Counted from the first letter of the stretch, positions 13,824 through 22,321 are shown. The stretch: 35,093 bases of DNA from Microvirga sp. Mcv34 (GCF_024519725.1 NZ_JALJRK010000033.1:26126-61218); one strand, 5' to 3'. Made by a program: numbers and translations. Notes: generated by a model from the letters alone, not told the origin.

Positions 13824-15047
13824 CTACGGCTTGTAAACCTCGATCGCCTCGGCGAAACCTTCGACCTCGTGAGGGCCCAGCGGCGAGGGATTGCCCCAGA
13901 GATGCTCGACGAAGGGCTTGGACATGAGCAGCGGTTCGCCCAGCCTCTTGTTCAGCTCCGCGATGCGGCTCGCGAGGTTCACGTCGCGGCCGATCACCGT
14001 GAAGTCGAGGCGCTGGCCGGAGCCCACATTGCCGTAGGCCGCGTCGCCATGGTGAAGGTCCAGGCCGACATTGATCGGCACCGGGAAACGGCCCTCGTTG
14101 TTGGCGGCCTCGATGCGCCGCAGCGCCTTGGTGGCGGCCGTGAGCGCCGATTGGGCGGCGCCGCCCGTGTCGTCGCCCTTGTCGCGCACGATGGCGAGAA
14201 GCCCGTCACCCAGATATTTCAGCACCTCGCCGCCTTCATCCTCGATGGGCGGCACGAGGCAGTCGAAATAATTGTTCAGGAGTTCGACCGCGCTTTCCGG
14301 GCTCAGGGTCGACGAGATATGCGTGTAGTCGCGCATGTCGGCGAACAGGATGGCTGAGCGGATCCGCGTCACCTGCCCGCGCTGGATGGCGCCGGAGAGG
14401 ATCGCCTTGTGCGGATCGTCGCCCACATAGATGCGCAGCACCTCGTCGAGCCGGTTGCTCGTCGCGCGCAGCTCGGTGACGAGGGAGAAGGATGGGATCA
14501 CCATGCGCAGGATCGTCAGCTCGCGGATGCCGAAGCCCTGCGGCGACCGCGTCGCGAAGGAGATCGCGTTCTCGGCCCCGTTGGTGAAACGGATCGGGAT
14601 GGTGACGTAATGGCGATAGCCCGCGTCCTTCAGCTCGGGGATGATCGGAAAGAGATCGTCGGGCGTATTCGCGAGATCGAGGACGAGCCACTCCCTCGTG
14701 CGGTTGACATGGGCGAAGGGGCTCGTCTGGTAGACGGTCTCGCGGCGATCGCCGTGCGGGAGATAGCGCACGACCGTCCCCTCCTCGCGGGTCCAGAACC
14801 GCCCGATCCCGGCATATTCCGAATGCAGCGTCTCGATGGCGGAAACCGCCCGGTCGATAGGCAGGCCGAGCTCGATCAGCCGGTTGAGGAAGCCCGACAG
14901 GACCTCGTTCGAATCCTCCATCTGGCCCGCTACGGTGATCAGCCAGTCCCGCAGGGCGATGACCCGCGCGAGGCTTTCCGCGTCGAGGCTTCGCGCCATG
15001 GTCAGGAGATCGTCCGGAGAGGCCGGCAGGAGGGAGGATGACATCAT
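13824..15047 (-). CDS. Class III adenylate cyclase with N-terminal sensory region
   Basis: 407-residue soluble protein. The C-terminal class III cyclase domain (about 230-407) keeps every catalytic residue: metal-binding Asp237 (FADMRDYT) and Asp281 (YLGDGLLA), purine-selecting Lys277 and Asp349 (DFTVIG), which favour ATP over GTP, and Asn357/Arg361 (VNLASR). The N-terminal 200 residues have no membrane segment and resemble a GAF-like sensor module found with this cyclase type in Rhizobiales. The product, cAMP, would act through CRP-like proteins; a perfect CRP-type site is at 12341. Start taken at 15047 or the next ATG at 15044; no strong ribosome-binding site. Convergent with the gene at 12800. 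Confidence 0.93.
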   Translation of the reverse strand: MMSSSLLPASPDDLLTMARSLDAESLARVIALRDWLITVAGQMEDSNEVLSGFLNRLIELGLPIDRAVSAIETLHSEYAGIGRFWTREEGTVVRYLPHGDRRETVYQTSPFAHVNRTREWLVLDLANTPDDLFPIIPELKDAGYRHYVTIPIRFTNGAENAISFATRSPQGFGIRELTILRMVIPSFSLVTELRATSNRLDEVLRIYVGDDPHKAILSGAIQRGQVTRIRSAILFADMRDYTHISSTLSPESAVELLNNYFDCLVPPIEDEGGEVLKYLGDGLLAIVRDKGDDTGGAAQSALTAATKALRRIEAANNEGRFPVPINVGLDLHHGDAAYGNVGSGQRLDFTVIGRDVNLASRIAELNKRLGEPLLMSKPFVEHLWGNPSPLGPHEVEGFAEAIEVYKP

Positions 15048-15087
15048 AAGGCCAAGGTGTGTTGTCCCGGTGGATCCTTCAACCCGC

Positions 15088-15115
15088 CAGGAATCGTTCC
15101 GTCAGGAATCGTTCC
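15088..15115. promoter_or_regulatory. Tandem GGAATCGTTCC sites, candidate operator
   Basis: CAGGAATCGTTCC occurs twice, 15 bp apart. Each core is an inverted repeat (GGAA-N3-TTCC), and a further spaced TTCC/GGAA pair follows at 15111-15122. It lies in the 144-bp divergent region between the cyclase gene and the oxygenase gene at 15192. A tandem operator is the simplest reading. Confidence 0.4.
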
Positions 15116-15191
15116 ATCCGGAAAGCTGGGATGCCCTTCCCGAAAGGGCAATGGCTTTGACAGAAGCCTGTGGCCGGAATAGAGCCAAGCC

Positions 15192-15812
15192 ATGGCAAGC
15201 ATCGATACGCTTTTCGTCACCAAAGTCTACCGCGCCGAGATGACGGGCGCCAAGGCCGAGCTTCGCAATGCGGAGCTGGAAGCGGCCTGCCTGTCCATCG
15301 CCGAGGATGACGAGGCCGGCCAGCGCTGGTGCGAGAAGCACGGCTATCCCGGCTATACGTCCTATGCGTCCCTGAACGACCTGCCCTGGCGGGTGCCGGT
15401 GTTCGGCGAGCTTCTGAAGGAGCTCGACAAGCACGTGGCGAGCTTCGCCAAGGAGCTGGAATTCGACCTCCAGGGCCGCAAGCTCGTGCTCGACAGCCTG
15501 TGGATCAACATCCTCCCGCCGGGCGGCATCCACACGTCCCACATCCACCCGCATTCGGTGATCAGCGGCACCTATTACGTGACGATTCCCGAGGGCGCGA
15601 GCGCGCTCAAGCTCGAGGACCCGCGCCTCGGCTTCATGATGGCCGCGCCGCCGCGCAAGCCGAAGGCCAAGCAGGAGAACCGGCAGTTCGCCTACATGAA
15701 GCCGGTCCCCGGCACGGTGCTGCTCTGGGAAAGCTGGCTGCGCCACGAGGTGCCCTTGAACGAGGCCGAGAGCGAGCGCATCAGCGTGAGCTTCAACTAT
15801 TCCTGGCAGTAG
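15192..15812 (+). CDS. Putative 2OG-Fe(II) oxygenase (TIGR02466-like)
   Basis: 206-residue protein whose sequence matches the TIGR02466 type of putative 2-oxoglutarate/Fe(II) oxygenases: LWINILPPGGIHTSHIHPHSVISGTYYV (residues 103-130) carries the clustered histidines (His114, 117, 119, 121) for iron binding, and WLRHEVPLNEAESERISVSFNY near the C-terminus supplies a distal His (185) and an Arg (196). Substrate unknown in this family. A TTGACA -35-like word lies 30 bp before the ATG. Divergent from the cyclase gene and convergent with another 2OG oxygenase. Confidence 0.85.
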   Translation: MASIDTLFVTKVYRAEMTGAKAELRNAELEAACLSIAEDDEAGQRWCEKHGYPGYTSYASLNDLPWRVPVFGELLKELDKHVASFAKELEFDLQGRKLVLDSLWINILPPGGIHTSHIHPHSVISGTYYVTIPEGASALKLEDPRLGFMMAAPPRKPKAKQENRQFAYMKPVPGTVLLWESWLRHEVPLNEAESERISVSFNYSWQ

Positions 15813-15853
15813 GACACGGCGGGTCCGGGCAAAACCAGCTTTATTTCGATTCT

Positions 15854-15962
15854 CATCCTCATCCTGAGGAGCAGACGCAGTCTGCGTCTCGAAGGAGCTT
15901 CCAGCGTGCTCTGGATCCTCCTTCGAGACGGTCGCTTTCGCGACCTCCTCAGGATGAGGACG
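15854..15962. repeat. RIME-like intergenic palindromic repeat, copy 2
   Basis: Outer arms CATCCTGAGGAG and CTCCTCAGGATG; inner arms GTCTCGAAGGA and TCCTTCGAGAC, identical to the inner arms of the element at 3007-3110. It fills the gap between two convergent oxygenase genes, where a long hairpin would end both transcripts. Confidence 0.8.
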
Positions 15963-15987
15963 GAGTATTTCTGGGAAAAGCCGCCCC

Positions 15988-16647
15988 TCAAACCTCCGCC
16001 CACATGCGGAAGAGATTGGCGCTGCTCTTCGCCAAGAGGTCGAATTCCGGCGTCTTGCCCGATTGGGCGAACAGGTTGCGCCTGGCGGTTTCCAAATCGA
16101 ACAGAAGCTCGCGCCGGGCGCTGTCGCGCACGTAGCTCTGCGCCCAGCCCACCGCCACCATGCGCTCTCCCCGCGTGACGGGCGCGACCCGGTGCAGGCT
16201 CGTGGAATCGTAGGCCACCAGATGCCCGGCCGGGAGCTTTACCTCCTCCTCGCCGGACACGGATTCGATCACGAGCTCGCCGCCGTCGTAAGTCTCCGGA
16301 TCGGCCAGGAAGAGCGTGAAGGACACGTCCGTGCGGATGCCGTTCATGAGCGGGTTGTCCACGTGGGAGCCGTATTCCCGGCCCGCGCCGTAGCGGGCGA
16401 AGATCAGCGGCGTCAGAGCCTTCGGACGCGCGGCGAGATTGAAGACATCGTGGCCTAGGATGGCAGCCGATACCTTCTCCCGCAGCACGGTGAGCGCCGC
16501 CCCCTCGCGCGCCTGCTCGTTGTCCTTGACCAGCCGGGCGCTCCAGCCCGCCGTCGCGCGACCGTCCTCGAAGCGCATGGAGCCGAGCATCGTCCGGACC
16601 TCCTCGAGATCGGCCGGGGCGAGGACATCCGCAATCGTGATCAGCAT
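15988..16647 (-). CDS. PKHD-type Fe(II)/2OG dioxygenase (PiuC/YbiX family)
   Basis: 219-residue member of the PiuC/YbiX family, iron-dependent hydroxylases typically linked to iron uptake and starvation. Iron ligands are His95 and Asp97 (YGSHVDNP) and His152 (TSLHRVAP), with Arg162 for the 2-oxoglutarate carboxylate, followed by MVAVGW. Length is close to the family's usual 225 residues. The C-terminal tail LLFDLETARRNLF is typical. ATG 16647 is 119 bp from the divergent gene at 16767, with an Irr-like iron control sequence in between. No TonB receptor, the usual partner, is in the window. Confidence 0.92.
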   Translation of the reverse strand: MLITIADVLAPADLEEVRTMLGSMRFEDGRATAGWSARLVKDNEQAREGAALTVLREKVSAAILGHDVFNLAARPKALTPLIFARYGAGREYGSHVDNPLMNGIRTDVSFTLFLADPETYDGGELVIESVSGEEEVKLPAGHLVAYDSTSLHRVAPVTRGERMVAVGWAQSYVRDSARRELLFDLETARRNLFAQSGKTPEFDLLAKSSANLFRMWAEV

Positions 16648-16715
16648 GGGAGAGCACCTTCAGGCTTGCCAGACCTCCCCATATTCTGTAGCTAAGTACT
16701 TGTAAAGACACGCAG

Positions 16716-16732
16716 TTTTTAACTTTTCTAAA
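16716..16732. promoter_or_regulatory. ICE-like motif (Irr iron control element)
   Basis: TTTTTAA-CTT-TTCTAAA matches 12 of 14 defined positions of the rhizobial iron control element TTTAGAA-N3-TTCTAAA. It lies 35 bp upstream of the gene at 16767 and 69 bp upstream of the divergent PiuC-type gene, in otherwise unusually AT-rich DNA. Control by Irr is inferred from motif and gene type. Confidence 0.45.
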
Positions 16733-16766
16733 CTAGCCGCGGCAGCCATCACGCCAAGGGGGAAAC

Positions 16767-17624
16767 ATGAAGAAACGGAAGATCTGGGCGGGCCTGAGCT
16801 CCGCCGTCCTGGTGGCCGCGCCGGTCGCCGCGCCGGCGACGGCTCTGCCTGCTCGGCCGCAGGCCGGGATCGAGGCCAAGGCCGGCCAGCCCCTGCTTCA
16901 GCTCGCCCAACACCAGGGCCACGCCGCGCCGGCGGCCACGGCCGGTGGCGAGGGCGACGAAGGTGGGGCGGGCGGCGCGACGCCGCTGCCGGCGCCGCTC
17001 CACGTCTATCGCGGCATCGAGATGATTCGCGGCCACCTCACCGTCGGGGCCGAGCTGATCGAGGCCGGTCGCTGGGCCGATGCCCTGCCCCACTTCCTGC
17101 ATCCGGAGGAAGAGATCTACGGCAGCATCCGCGATCAGCTGAAGCCCCTGAACATCGCTCCGTTCCAGGTGGCCCTGAAGTCCCTGTCGCAGACCGTGAA
17201 AGCCAAGAACAAGGAGGCCTATGCCCGCGCCCGCGCGGCGCTCGACGAGCGTCTGGCCGCCGCCGAGACGGCCGTGAAGGCGAAGGAGCAGGACGGCACG
17301 TATTTCGTGCTCGAAACGGCCCTCGAGGTGCTGCAGCAGGCCGCCGACGAATACGAGGAGGCTGTCGAGAAGGGCCGCATCGCCAACGTGGTCGAGTACC
17401 AGGATGCGCGCGGCTTCGTGTTCGAGGTGGACCGCCTCGTCGGCACGGTCATGCCGGCCGCGTCCGCCAAGAGCGCCGATGCGGCGAAGGCCCTGCAGGC
17501 AAGCCTCGACGACCTGAAGGCGACCTTCCCGGCCGTGATGCCGCCGAAGCAGGCGGTAAAGGATTCCGGGCAGTTCCTGAGCGCCGTCGCGAAGTTCGAG
17601 CTGCAGCTCAGCAGCTTCCACTGA
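16767..17624 (+). CDS. Exported helical protein, possible iron-related partner of the MauG-like gene
   Basis: 285-residue protein of no recognised family. A signal peptide (MKKRKIWAGLSSAVLVAAPVA, cut near ATA) directs it to the periplasm, and a Gly/Ala-rich linker with HQGHAAP follows. The remaining 200 residues are mostly helical with Ala/Lys/Glu heptads (about 125-200). ALPHFLHPEEEIY near residue 110 holds an H-x-x-E that resembles the metal motif of imelysin/EfeO proteins, but the similarity is weak. AAGGGGG precedes ATG 16767. The next gene starts 5 bp after its stop, so the two are one operon behind the ICE-like motif. Confidence 0.75.
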   Translation: MKKRKIWAGLSSAVLVAAPVAAPATALPARPQAGIEAKAGQPLLQLAQHQGHAAPAATAGGEGDEGGAGGATPLPAPLHVYRGIEMIRGHLTVGAELIEAGRWADALPHFLHPEEEIYGSIRDQLKPLNIAPFQVALKSLSQTVKAKNKEAYARARAALDERLAAAETAVKAKEQDGTYFVLETALEVLQQAADEYEEAVEKGRIANVVEYQDARGFVFEVDRLVGTVMPAASAKSADAAKALQASLDDLKATFPAVMPPKQAVKDSGQFLSAVAKFELQLSSFH

Positions 17625-17629
17625 CATCC

Positions 17630-18958
17630 ATGCGGCGCGAAGGCTTCACCAAAATCGGCCGGGTGCTCGCGGGCCTCGTGCTCGCAACCCTCGTGGGCGG
17701 AGCGGGCGACAAGCCGACTCCGCTCGATGCCGCACATTGGAGGCCGGCCTTCGCGCGGCCGGACCATGCACCGACGCCGACGGACAATCCGGCCACGCCG
17801 GAGAAGATCGCGCTCGGCGCGAAGCTCTTCGAAGATGCACGCCTGTCGGGCTCCGGCGACGTGTCGTGCGCGAGCTGCCATCAGGCGGATCTCTCGTTTT
17901 CCGATGGGGTCGACCGCCATGTCGGTCATGACGGCCAGCCGCTCGACCGGCGCACGCCTGCCCTGTGGAACCTGGCCTGGGGCCTGTCCTTCTTCTGGGA
18001 CGGGCGGGCGTCGAGCCTGGAAGCCCAGGCCATGGGGCCGATCGAGAACGAACGCGAGATGGCCGGCAACCTGGAGAATGCCCTGCGCGCGCTCGATGCC
18101 GATCCACCGATGCGCAAGGCGTTCGCCGCCGCCTTTCCGGACGATGCCGCCGTGACCCAGGCCAACTTGGGAAAAGCGCTCGCGGCCTTCCAGAGAACGC
18201 TCGTCTCGCCGGAAACCCGCTTCGACCGCTGGGTCGAGGGCGACGACAAGGCCCTTGAGGGGGACGAGCTCGCGGGCTTCGCGCTCTTCGTCGGCAAGGC
18301 CGGATGCGTTGCGTGCCACCAGGGCTGGCGGTTCACGGACGAAGCCTTCCACGACATCGGCCTGCCCAGTGAGGACAGGGGGCGCGGCCCCGTCCTCGGC
18401 GTCAGCGCCGCCAACCACGCCTTCAAGACACCGAGCCTGCGCGAGCGGGTCTGGTCCGCGCCCTACATGCATGACGGCTCGCTCGCGACCTTCGACGCTG
18501 TCGTCGCGCATTACGCGGACCACGTGGTGCAGCGCCCCACGCTCTCGGCCGACCTGCCCCGACGCATCGAACTGAACGAACAAGAGCGCGCGCTGCTCGT
18601 CGCCTTCCTCAATACGCTGTCGAGCGACGACCCGCCCCGCCCCGCGAGCCTGCCGTCGAAAGCGATGTCCTGGGGAGGGGATGAAAAAGCCATTCCCACA
18701 TCGACCGTCAGCCAGAAGGACAGGCGTTTCACGCCAGGCGCGATCATCATGAAGGTGGGCGAGGCCCTGCGCATCGTCAACGACGATACGCGCGTGCACA
18801 ATGTGCGCCTCGACGGGCCGGGCAAGAGCTTCAACTCGGACGCGCAGAACCCCGGCGACACGGTGACCATCGGGTTCGACGGCGCGGGCCATTACGACGT
18901 GATCTGCGGCATCCACCCGGAGATGCGCCTGAGCGTGGAGGTCACGCAGGACCGATGA
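17630..18958 (+). CDS. Di-haem cytochrome c peroxidase (MauG-like) fused to a cupredoxin
   Basis: 442-residue periplasmic protein in two parts. An N-terminal membrane or signal segment (about 8-25) is followed by the di-haem peroxidase with CASCH (Cys80, Cys83, His84) and CVACH (Cys226, Cys229, His230), plus GLSFFWDGRASSLEAQAMGPIEN typical of MauG/cytochrome c peroxidases. From about 365 a cupredoxin follows with type 1 copper ligands His390 (RVHNVRL), Cys426, His429 and Met432 (CGIHPEM). Fusion gives a haem-copper electron chain in one chain. It starts 5 bp after the preceding stop, without a clear ribosome-binding site, suggesting translational coupling. Substrate unknown. Confidence 0.92.
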   Translation: MRREGFTKIGRVLAGLVLATLVGGAGDKPTPLDAAHWRPAFARPDHAPTPTDNPATPEKIALGAKLFEDARLSGSGDVSCASCHQADLSFSDGVDRHVGHDGQPLDRRTPALWNLAWGLSFFWDGRASSLEAQAMGPIENEREMAGNLENALRALDADPPMRKAFAAAFPDDAAVTQANLGKALAAFQRTLVSPETRFDRWVEGDDKALEGDELAGFALFVGKAGCVACHQGWRFTDEAFHDIGLPSEDRGRGPVLGVSAANHAFKTPSLRERVWSAPYMHDGSLATFDAVVAHYADHVVQRPTLSADLPRRIELNEQERALLVAFLNTLSSDDPPRPASLPSKAMSWGGDEKAIPTSTVSQKDRRFTPGAIIMKVGEALRIVNDDTRVHNVRLDGPGKSFNSDAQNPGDTVTIGFDGAGHYDVICGIHPEMRLSVEVTQDR

Positions 18959-19020
18959 AGACAAAAATACACGCCTCGTTTCCGGCGACACGGGCCCGAC
19001 GGGTGCGCTAAAACAGGGGC

Positions 19021-20082
19021 ATGCCGATGCTCCGCGACGACGACACTCTCTTTGCAGCCCTGATCGCCCGTGATCCTTCCTACGAGGGATTTGCCTATGT
19101 GGGCGTGAAGACGACCGGCATCTTCTGCCGCCTGACCTGTCCGGCCCGCAAGCCGAAGCGCCAGAATGTGGTGTTCTTCTCCTGTCGGGACGCCGCCCAG
19201 GATGCGGGCTTCCGCCCCTGTCTGCGCTGCAAGCCCCTCGACAGCAGGCCACCGACGAGTGGCGCGCTCGACACATTGAGGGACAGGATCAAGGCCGAGC
19301 CGGAGCGGCGGTGGAGCGCCGAGGACGTGCGGGCTCTCGGATACGATCCCTCGACCGTGCGCCGCGCCTTCCAGCGCGAATACGGCGTCACCTTCGCGCA
19401 ATATGCGCGCTCTCAGCGCCTGGGATTAGCGGTGAACACTTTGCAGCAGGGAGGCTCCGTGATGGATGCCCAGCTCGACGCGGGTTACGAATCCGGCAGC
19501 GGCTTTCGCGACGCCATCGGCAAGCTTATCGGCGATGCGCCGATCCGCGCGCCGTCGCGCCAGATCCTGACCGCGCAATGGCTCGACACGCCCATCGGGG
19601 CGATGCTCGCGGTCGCGGACGATACGGGCGTTCACCTGCTCGAATTCGCCGAGCGCAAGGCGCTTCCGACCGAGATCGAGCGCCTGCGCCTGCGCGTCGG
19701 GCCGATCTGCTTCGGACAGCACCCGATGCTCGACACGCTCGCCCATCAGGTCGAGCAGTATTTCGCCGGCCAATCCATCGCGTTCGATCTGCCCATCGTG
19801 CAGAAAGGAACGCCGTTCGAGGCGACGGTCTGGGAGGCCCTGCGCCGGATCCCGGCCGGAGCCACGCGCAGCTATGGGGAAATTGCGCATTCCATCGATC
19901 GTCCCGATGCACCTCGCGCCGTGGCGCGGGCGAACGGGGCCAATCAGGTGGCGATCATTGTGCCGTGCCATCGCGTGATCGGTGCCGATGGATCGCTGAC
20001 CGGCTATGGTGGCAAGATCTGGCGCAAGCAATGGCTGCTCGAACACGAGCGGCGCGTCGCGACGAACCTGTCCAAGGGATGA
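19021..20082 (+). CDS. ada: Ada: bifunctional DNA-repair methyltransferase and transcriptional activator
   Basis: 353-residue Ada protein. Zinc-site cysteines Cys36, Cys40, Cys67 and Cys70 match the four of E. coli Ada; the first of these takes methyl from phosphotriesters and converts the protein to an activator. An AraC-type helix-turn-helix region follows (about 80-180). The C-terminal methylguanine methyltransferase has the PCHR active site (Cys316) and GGKIWRKQWLLEHE. Length equals that of full Ada. The stop overlaps the start region of the next gene, so alkylation would probably induce both. Confidence 0.96.
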   Translation: MPMLRDDDTLFAALIARDPSYEGFAYVGVKTTGIFCRLTCPARKPKRQNVVFFSCRDAAQDAGFRPCLRCKPLDSRPPTSGALDTLRDRIKAEPERRWSAEDVRALGYDPSTVRRAFQREYGVTFAQYARSQRLGLAVNTLQQGGSVMDAQLDAGYESGSGFRDAIGKLIGDAPIRAPSRQILTAQWLDTPIGAMLAVADDTGVHLLEFAERKALPTEIERLRLRVGPICFGQHPMLDTLAHQVEQYFAGQSIAFDLPIVQKGTPFEATVWEALRRIPAGATRSYGEIAHSIDRPDAPRAVARANGANQVAIIVPCHRVIGADGSLTGYGGKIWRKQWLLEHERRVATNLSKG

Positions 20083-20087
20083 AAGAC

Positions 20088-20849
20088 ATGACGGATCAAG
20101 TCACGAAGGCCGGGGCGTTCAAGGCTCTCCACGTTCCGGGCCAACCGCTCATCCTGTTCAACGTCTGGGATGCAGGCACCGCCAGGGCAGTCGCGGCGAG
20201 CGGCGCGAAGGCGCTGGCCACCGGCAGCTGGTCGGTCGCGGCGGCCCATGGCTTCGAGGACGGCGAGCACATGCCGCTCGACCTTGCCCTCGCCAATCTG
20301 GAGCGCATCGTGGCGGCGAGCGACCTGCCGGTCACCATCGACCTGGAAAGCGGCTATGGGGCCACGCCCGACGAGGTCGGCGCGACCATCGCCCGCACGC
20401 TGCAGGCCGGCGCCATCGGGTGCAACATCGAGGACGGCGTCCGGGAGACCACCCTTCGTGGGACTTCGGACCAGGTCGCGCGTCTGAAGGCCGCCAGGGC
20501 GGCGGCGGACCGGCTCGGGATCCCGCTCTTCCTGAACGCGCGCACGGACGTGTTCCTGGCCGCCGCGAGCGACCGGCACGAGGGCCTCGTCGACACGGCC
20601 CTGGAACGCGGCCGCGCCTATGCCGAGGCCGGCGCGGATGGGTTCTTCGTGCCTGGCCTTGCGGATGAAAGGCTCATCGCCCGCGTCGTGGAAGCCTCGC
20701 CCCTGCCGGTGAACATCATGGCCAGCGCGAAGACTCCCCCGGCCGCGCGGCTGGCGGAGCTCGGCGTCGCGCGCATCAGCCATGGCCCCGGTCCCTATCG
20801 CATGGCCATGAAAGCTCTGGAGGATGCCGCGAGGGCGGCCCTCCTGTGA
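20088..20849 (+). CDS. Isocitrate lyase / PEP mutase superfamily protein
   Basis: 253-residue (beta/alpha)8-barrel protein of the PEP mutase/isocitrate lyase superfamily: LILFNVWDAGTARAVAASGAKALATGSW at 21-48, then TIDLESGYG (metal-binding Asp and Glu, about 84-92) and GCNIEDG (about 116-122). The KKCGH cysteine motif of isocitrate lyase is absent, so it is not that enzyme; oxaloacetate decarboxylase- or carboxyphosphonoenolpyruvate-like activity is possible. ATG 20088 is chosen because AAGGG lies 9 nt upstream; ATG 20079, overlapping the ada stop, is the alternative. Operon with ada, an association seen in several Rhizobiales but without a known biochemical reason. Confidence 0.88.
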   Translation: MTDQVTKAGAFKALHVPGQPLILFNVWDAGTARAVAASGAKALATGSWSVAAAHGFEDGEHMPLDLALANLERIVAASDLPVTIDLESGYGATPDEVGATIARTLQAGAIGCNIEDGVRETTLRGTSDQVARLKAARAAADRLGIPLFLNARTDVFLAAASDRHEGLVDTALERGRAYAEAGADGFFVPGLADERLIARVVEASPLPVNIMASAKTPPAARLAELGVARISHGPGPYRMAMKALEDAARAALL

Positions 20850-20859
20850 GGGCCGGAGC

Positions 20860-22080
20860 CTACCCGCGCTTCTTCTCGATCTTCGGCAGGAAATAGGCCA
20901 GGAGCCCGATGGCCGGCAGGAACGAGCAGACCCGGTAGACGGTCTCGATGCTCGTCATGTCGGCCAGCTGCCCCAGCAGCGCCGCGCCGAGGCCCGCCAT
21001 GCCGAAGGACAGGCCGAAGAACAGGCCCGCGATGGTGCCGACGCGTCCCGGCATGAGCTCGGTCGCATAGACGAGAATGGACGAGAAGGCGGACGACAGC
21101 ACGAGCCCGATGGCGACGCTCAGCGCCGCCGTCCAGAACAGGTTGGCGTAGGGCATGGCGAGCGTGAAGGGCAGGACGCCGAGGATCGAGCCCCAGATCA
21201 CGTAGCGCCGCCCGAACCTGTCGCCGACGGCGCCGCCGAGAATCGTCCCGATCGCGAGGGAGCCGAGGAAGACGAAGAGATAGACCTGCGCATCCTGCAC
21301 CGACACCTGGAACTTGGCGATCAGGTAAAAGGTGAAATAGTTGGTGAGGCTCGCGACGTAGAAGTCCTTCGAGAAGACCAGCAGGATCAGGATGGCGAGC
21401 GAGACCGCGACGCGCCGCCTGGACACCAGCGAACCGGTCTCGGCCGCGCGCGGCCTGGCGCGCAAATCCGCGAGCTTGGCCTGGTACCAGCGCCCGATGG
21501 CGAAGAGGATCCCCATCGCCAGAAGCGCCACCACGGAAAACCACGCGATGCTCGGCTGTCCGAACGGGACGACGATGAAGGCCGCGAGCAGCGGCCCCAG
21601 GGCCGTCCCGGCATTGCCGCCGACCTGGAACACAGATTGCGCTAAGCCGTGCCGCCCGCCGGATGCGAGGCGCGCGACGCGGGAGGATTCCGGATGGAAG
21701 ACCGAGGATCCCATGCCGACCAGCGCCGCCGCCAGGAGAAGGACCGGATAGGAGCCCGCCTGCGAGAGCGTCAGCAGGCCGATCAGGGTGAAGCCCATCC
21801 CGGCCACCAGGGAGAACGGCTGCGGCCTGCGGTCGGTGAAGCTGCCGACCAGGGGCTGAAGCAGCGACGCGGTGAGCTGGAAGGTGAGCGTCAAAAGGCC
21901 GATCTGGCCGAAATCGAGATGGAAGCTGCTCTTGAGGATGGGGTAGATCGCCGGCAGCAGCGACTGGATGAGATCATTCAGCATGTGCGACACGCTGATG
22001 GCGGCCAGGATCGGTACCGCGACCCTCTCGGGCGCGACGATTCGGGGCGCGAGGGGCATGGTTGGCGTTGGGTTGGTCAT
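20860..22080 (-). CDS. MFS exporter, fosmidomycin-resistance (Fsr) type
   Basis: 406-residue transporter of the major facilitator superfamily with 12 predicted membrane segments. The start SVSHMLNDLIQSLLPAIYPILK is diagnostic of the Fsr branch, as are FHPESSRVARLASGGRHGLAQSVFQVGGNAGTALGP in the middle and YFLPKIEKK at the end. Fsr proteins export fosmidomycin and similar compounds; the natural substrate here is unknown. ATG at 22080 gives the normal N-terminus of the family; the frame extends to 22236 without a family-like sequence. Transcribed alone, convergent with the gene at 20088. Confidence 0.92.
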   Translation of the reverse strand: MTNPTPTMPLAPRIVAPERVAVPILAAISVSHMLNDLIQSLLPAIYPILKSSFHLDFGQIGLLTLTFQLTASLLQPLVGSFTDRRPQPFSLVAGMGFTLIGLLTLSQAGSYPVLLLAAALVGMGSSVFHPESSRVARLASGGRHGLAQSVFQVGGNAGTALGPLLAAFIVVPFGQPSIAWFSVVALLAMGILFAIGRWYQAKLADLRARPRAAETGSLVSRRRVAVSLAILILLVFSKDFYVASLTNYFTFYLIAKFQVSVQDAQVYLFVFLGSLAIGTILGGAVGDRFGRRYVIWGSILGVLPFTLAMPYANLFWTAALSVAIGLVLSSAFSSILVYATELMPGRVGTIAGLFFGLSFGMAGLGAALLGQLADMTSIETVYRVCSFLPAIGLLAYFLPKIEKKRG

Positions 22081-22321
22081 CGTTGTTCTTCGTGATGCTG
22101 CCGGACCTGCGGATGAGCCCGGCCTTCTGGCGTTTCCACCTTCCGCTATAAACCAGAACGGGCCCGCGATCTCCCGCCCGTCCTGCAGGGCAGGGTTACA
22201 GTTCAGGTAGGGCAGCCGCCCGCTCCGCCGGGTCACAACTTTTTCCTATTTCGTCCCTAAGCCTGGGGCCAAGGTTCCAGCCCGATCCAGGGACAATCAT
22301 AAAACGACAAAGGGGTCCTTC

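Noticed and set aside
19311..20087. Upstream extension of the PEP-mutase-family gene through ada
   Set aside because: It overlaps the ada coding sequence in another frame and shows shadow composition; the family N-terminus begins at 20088.
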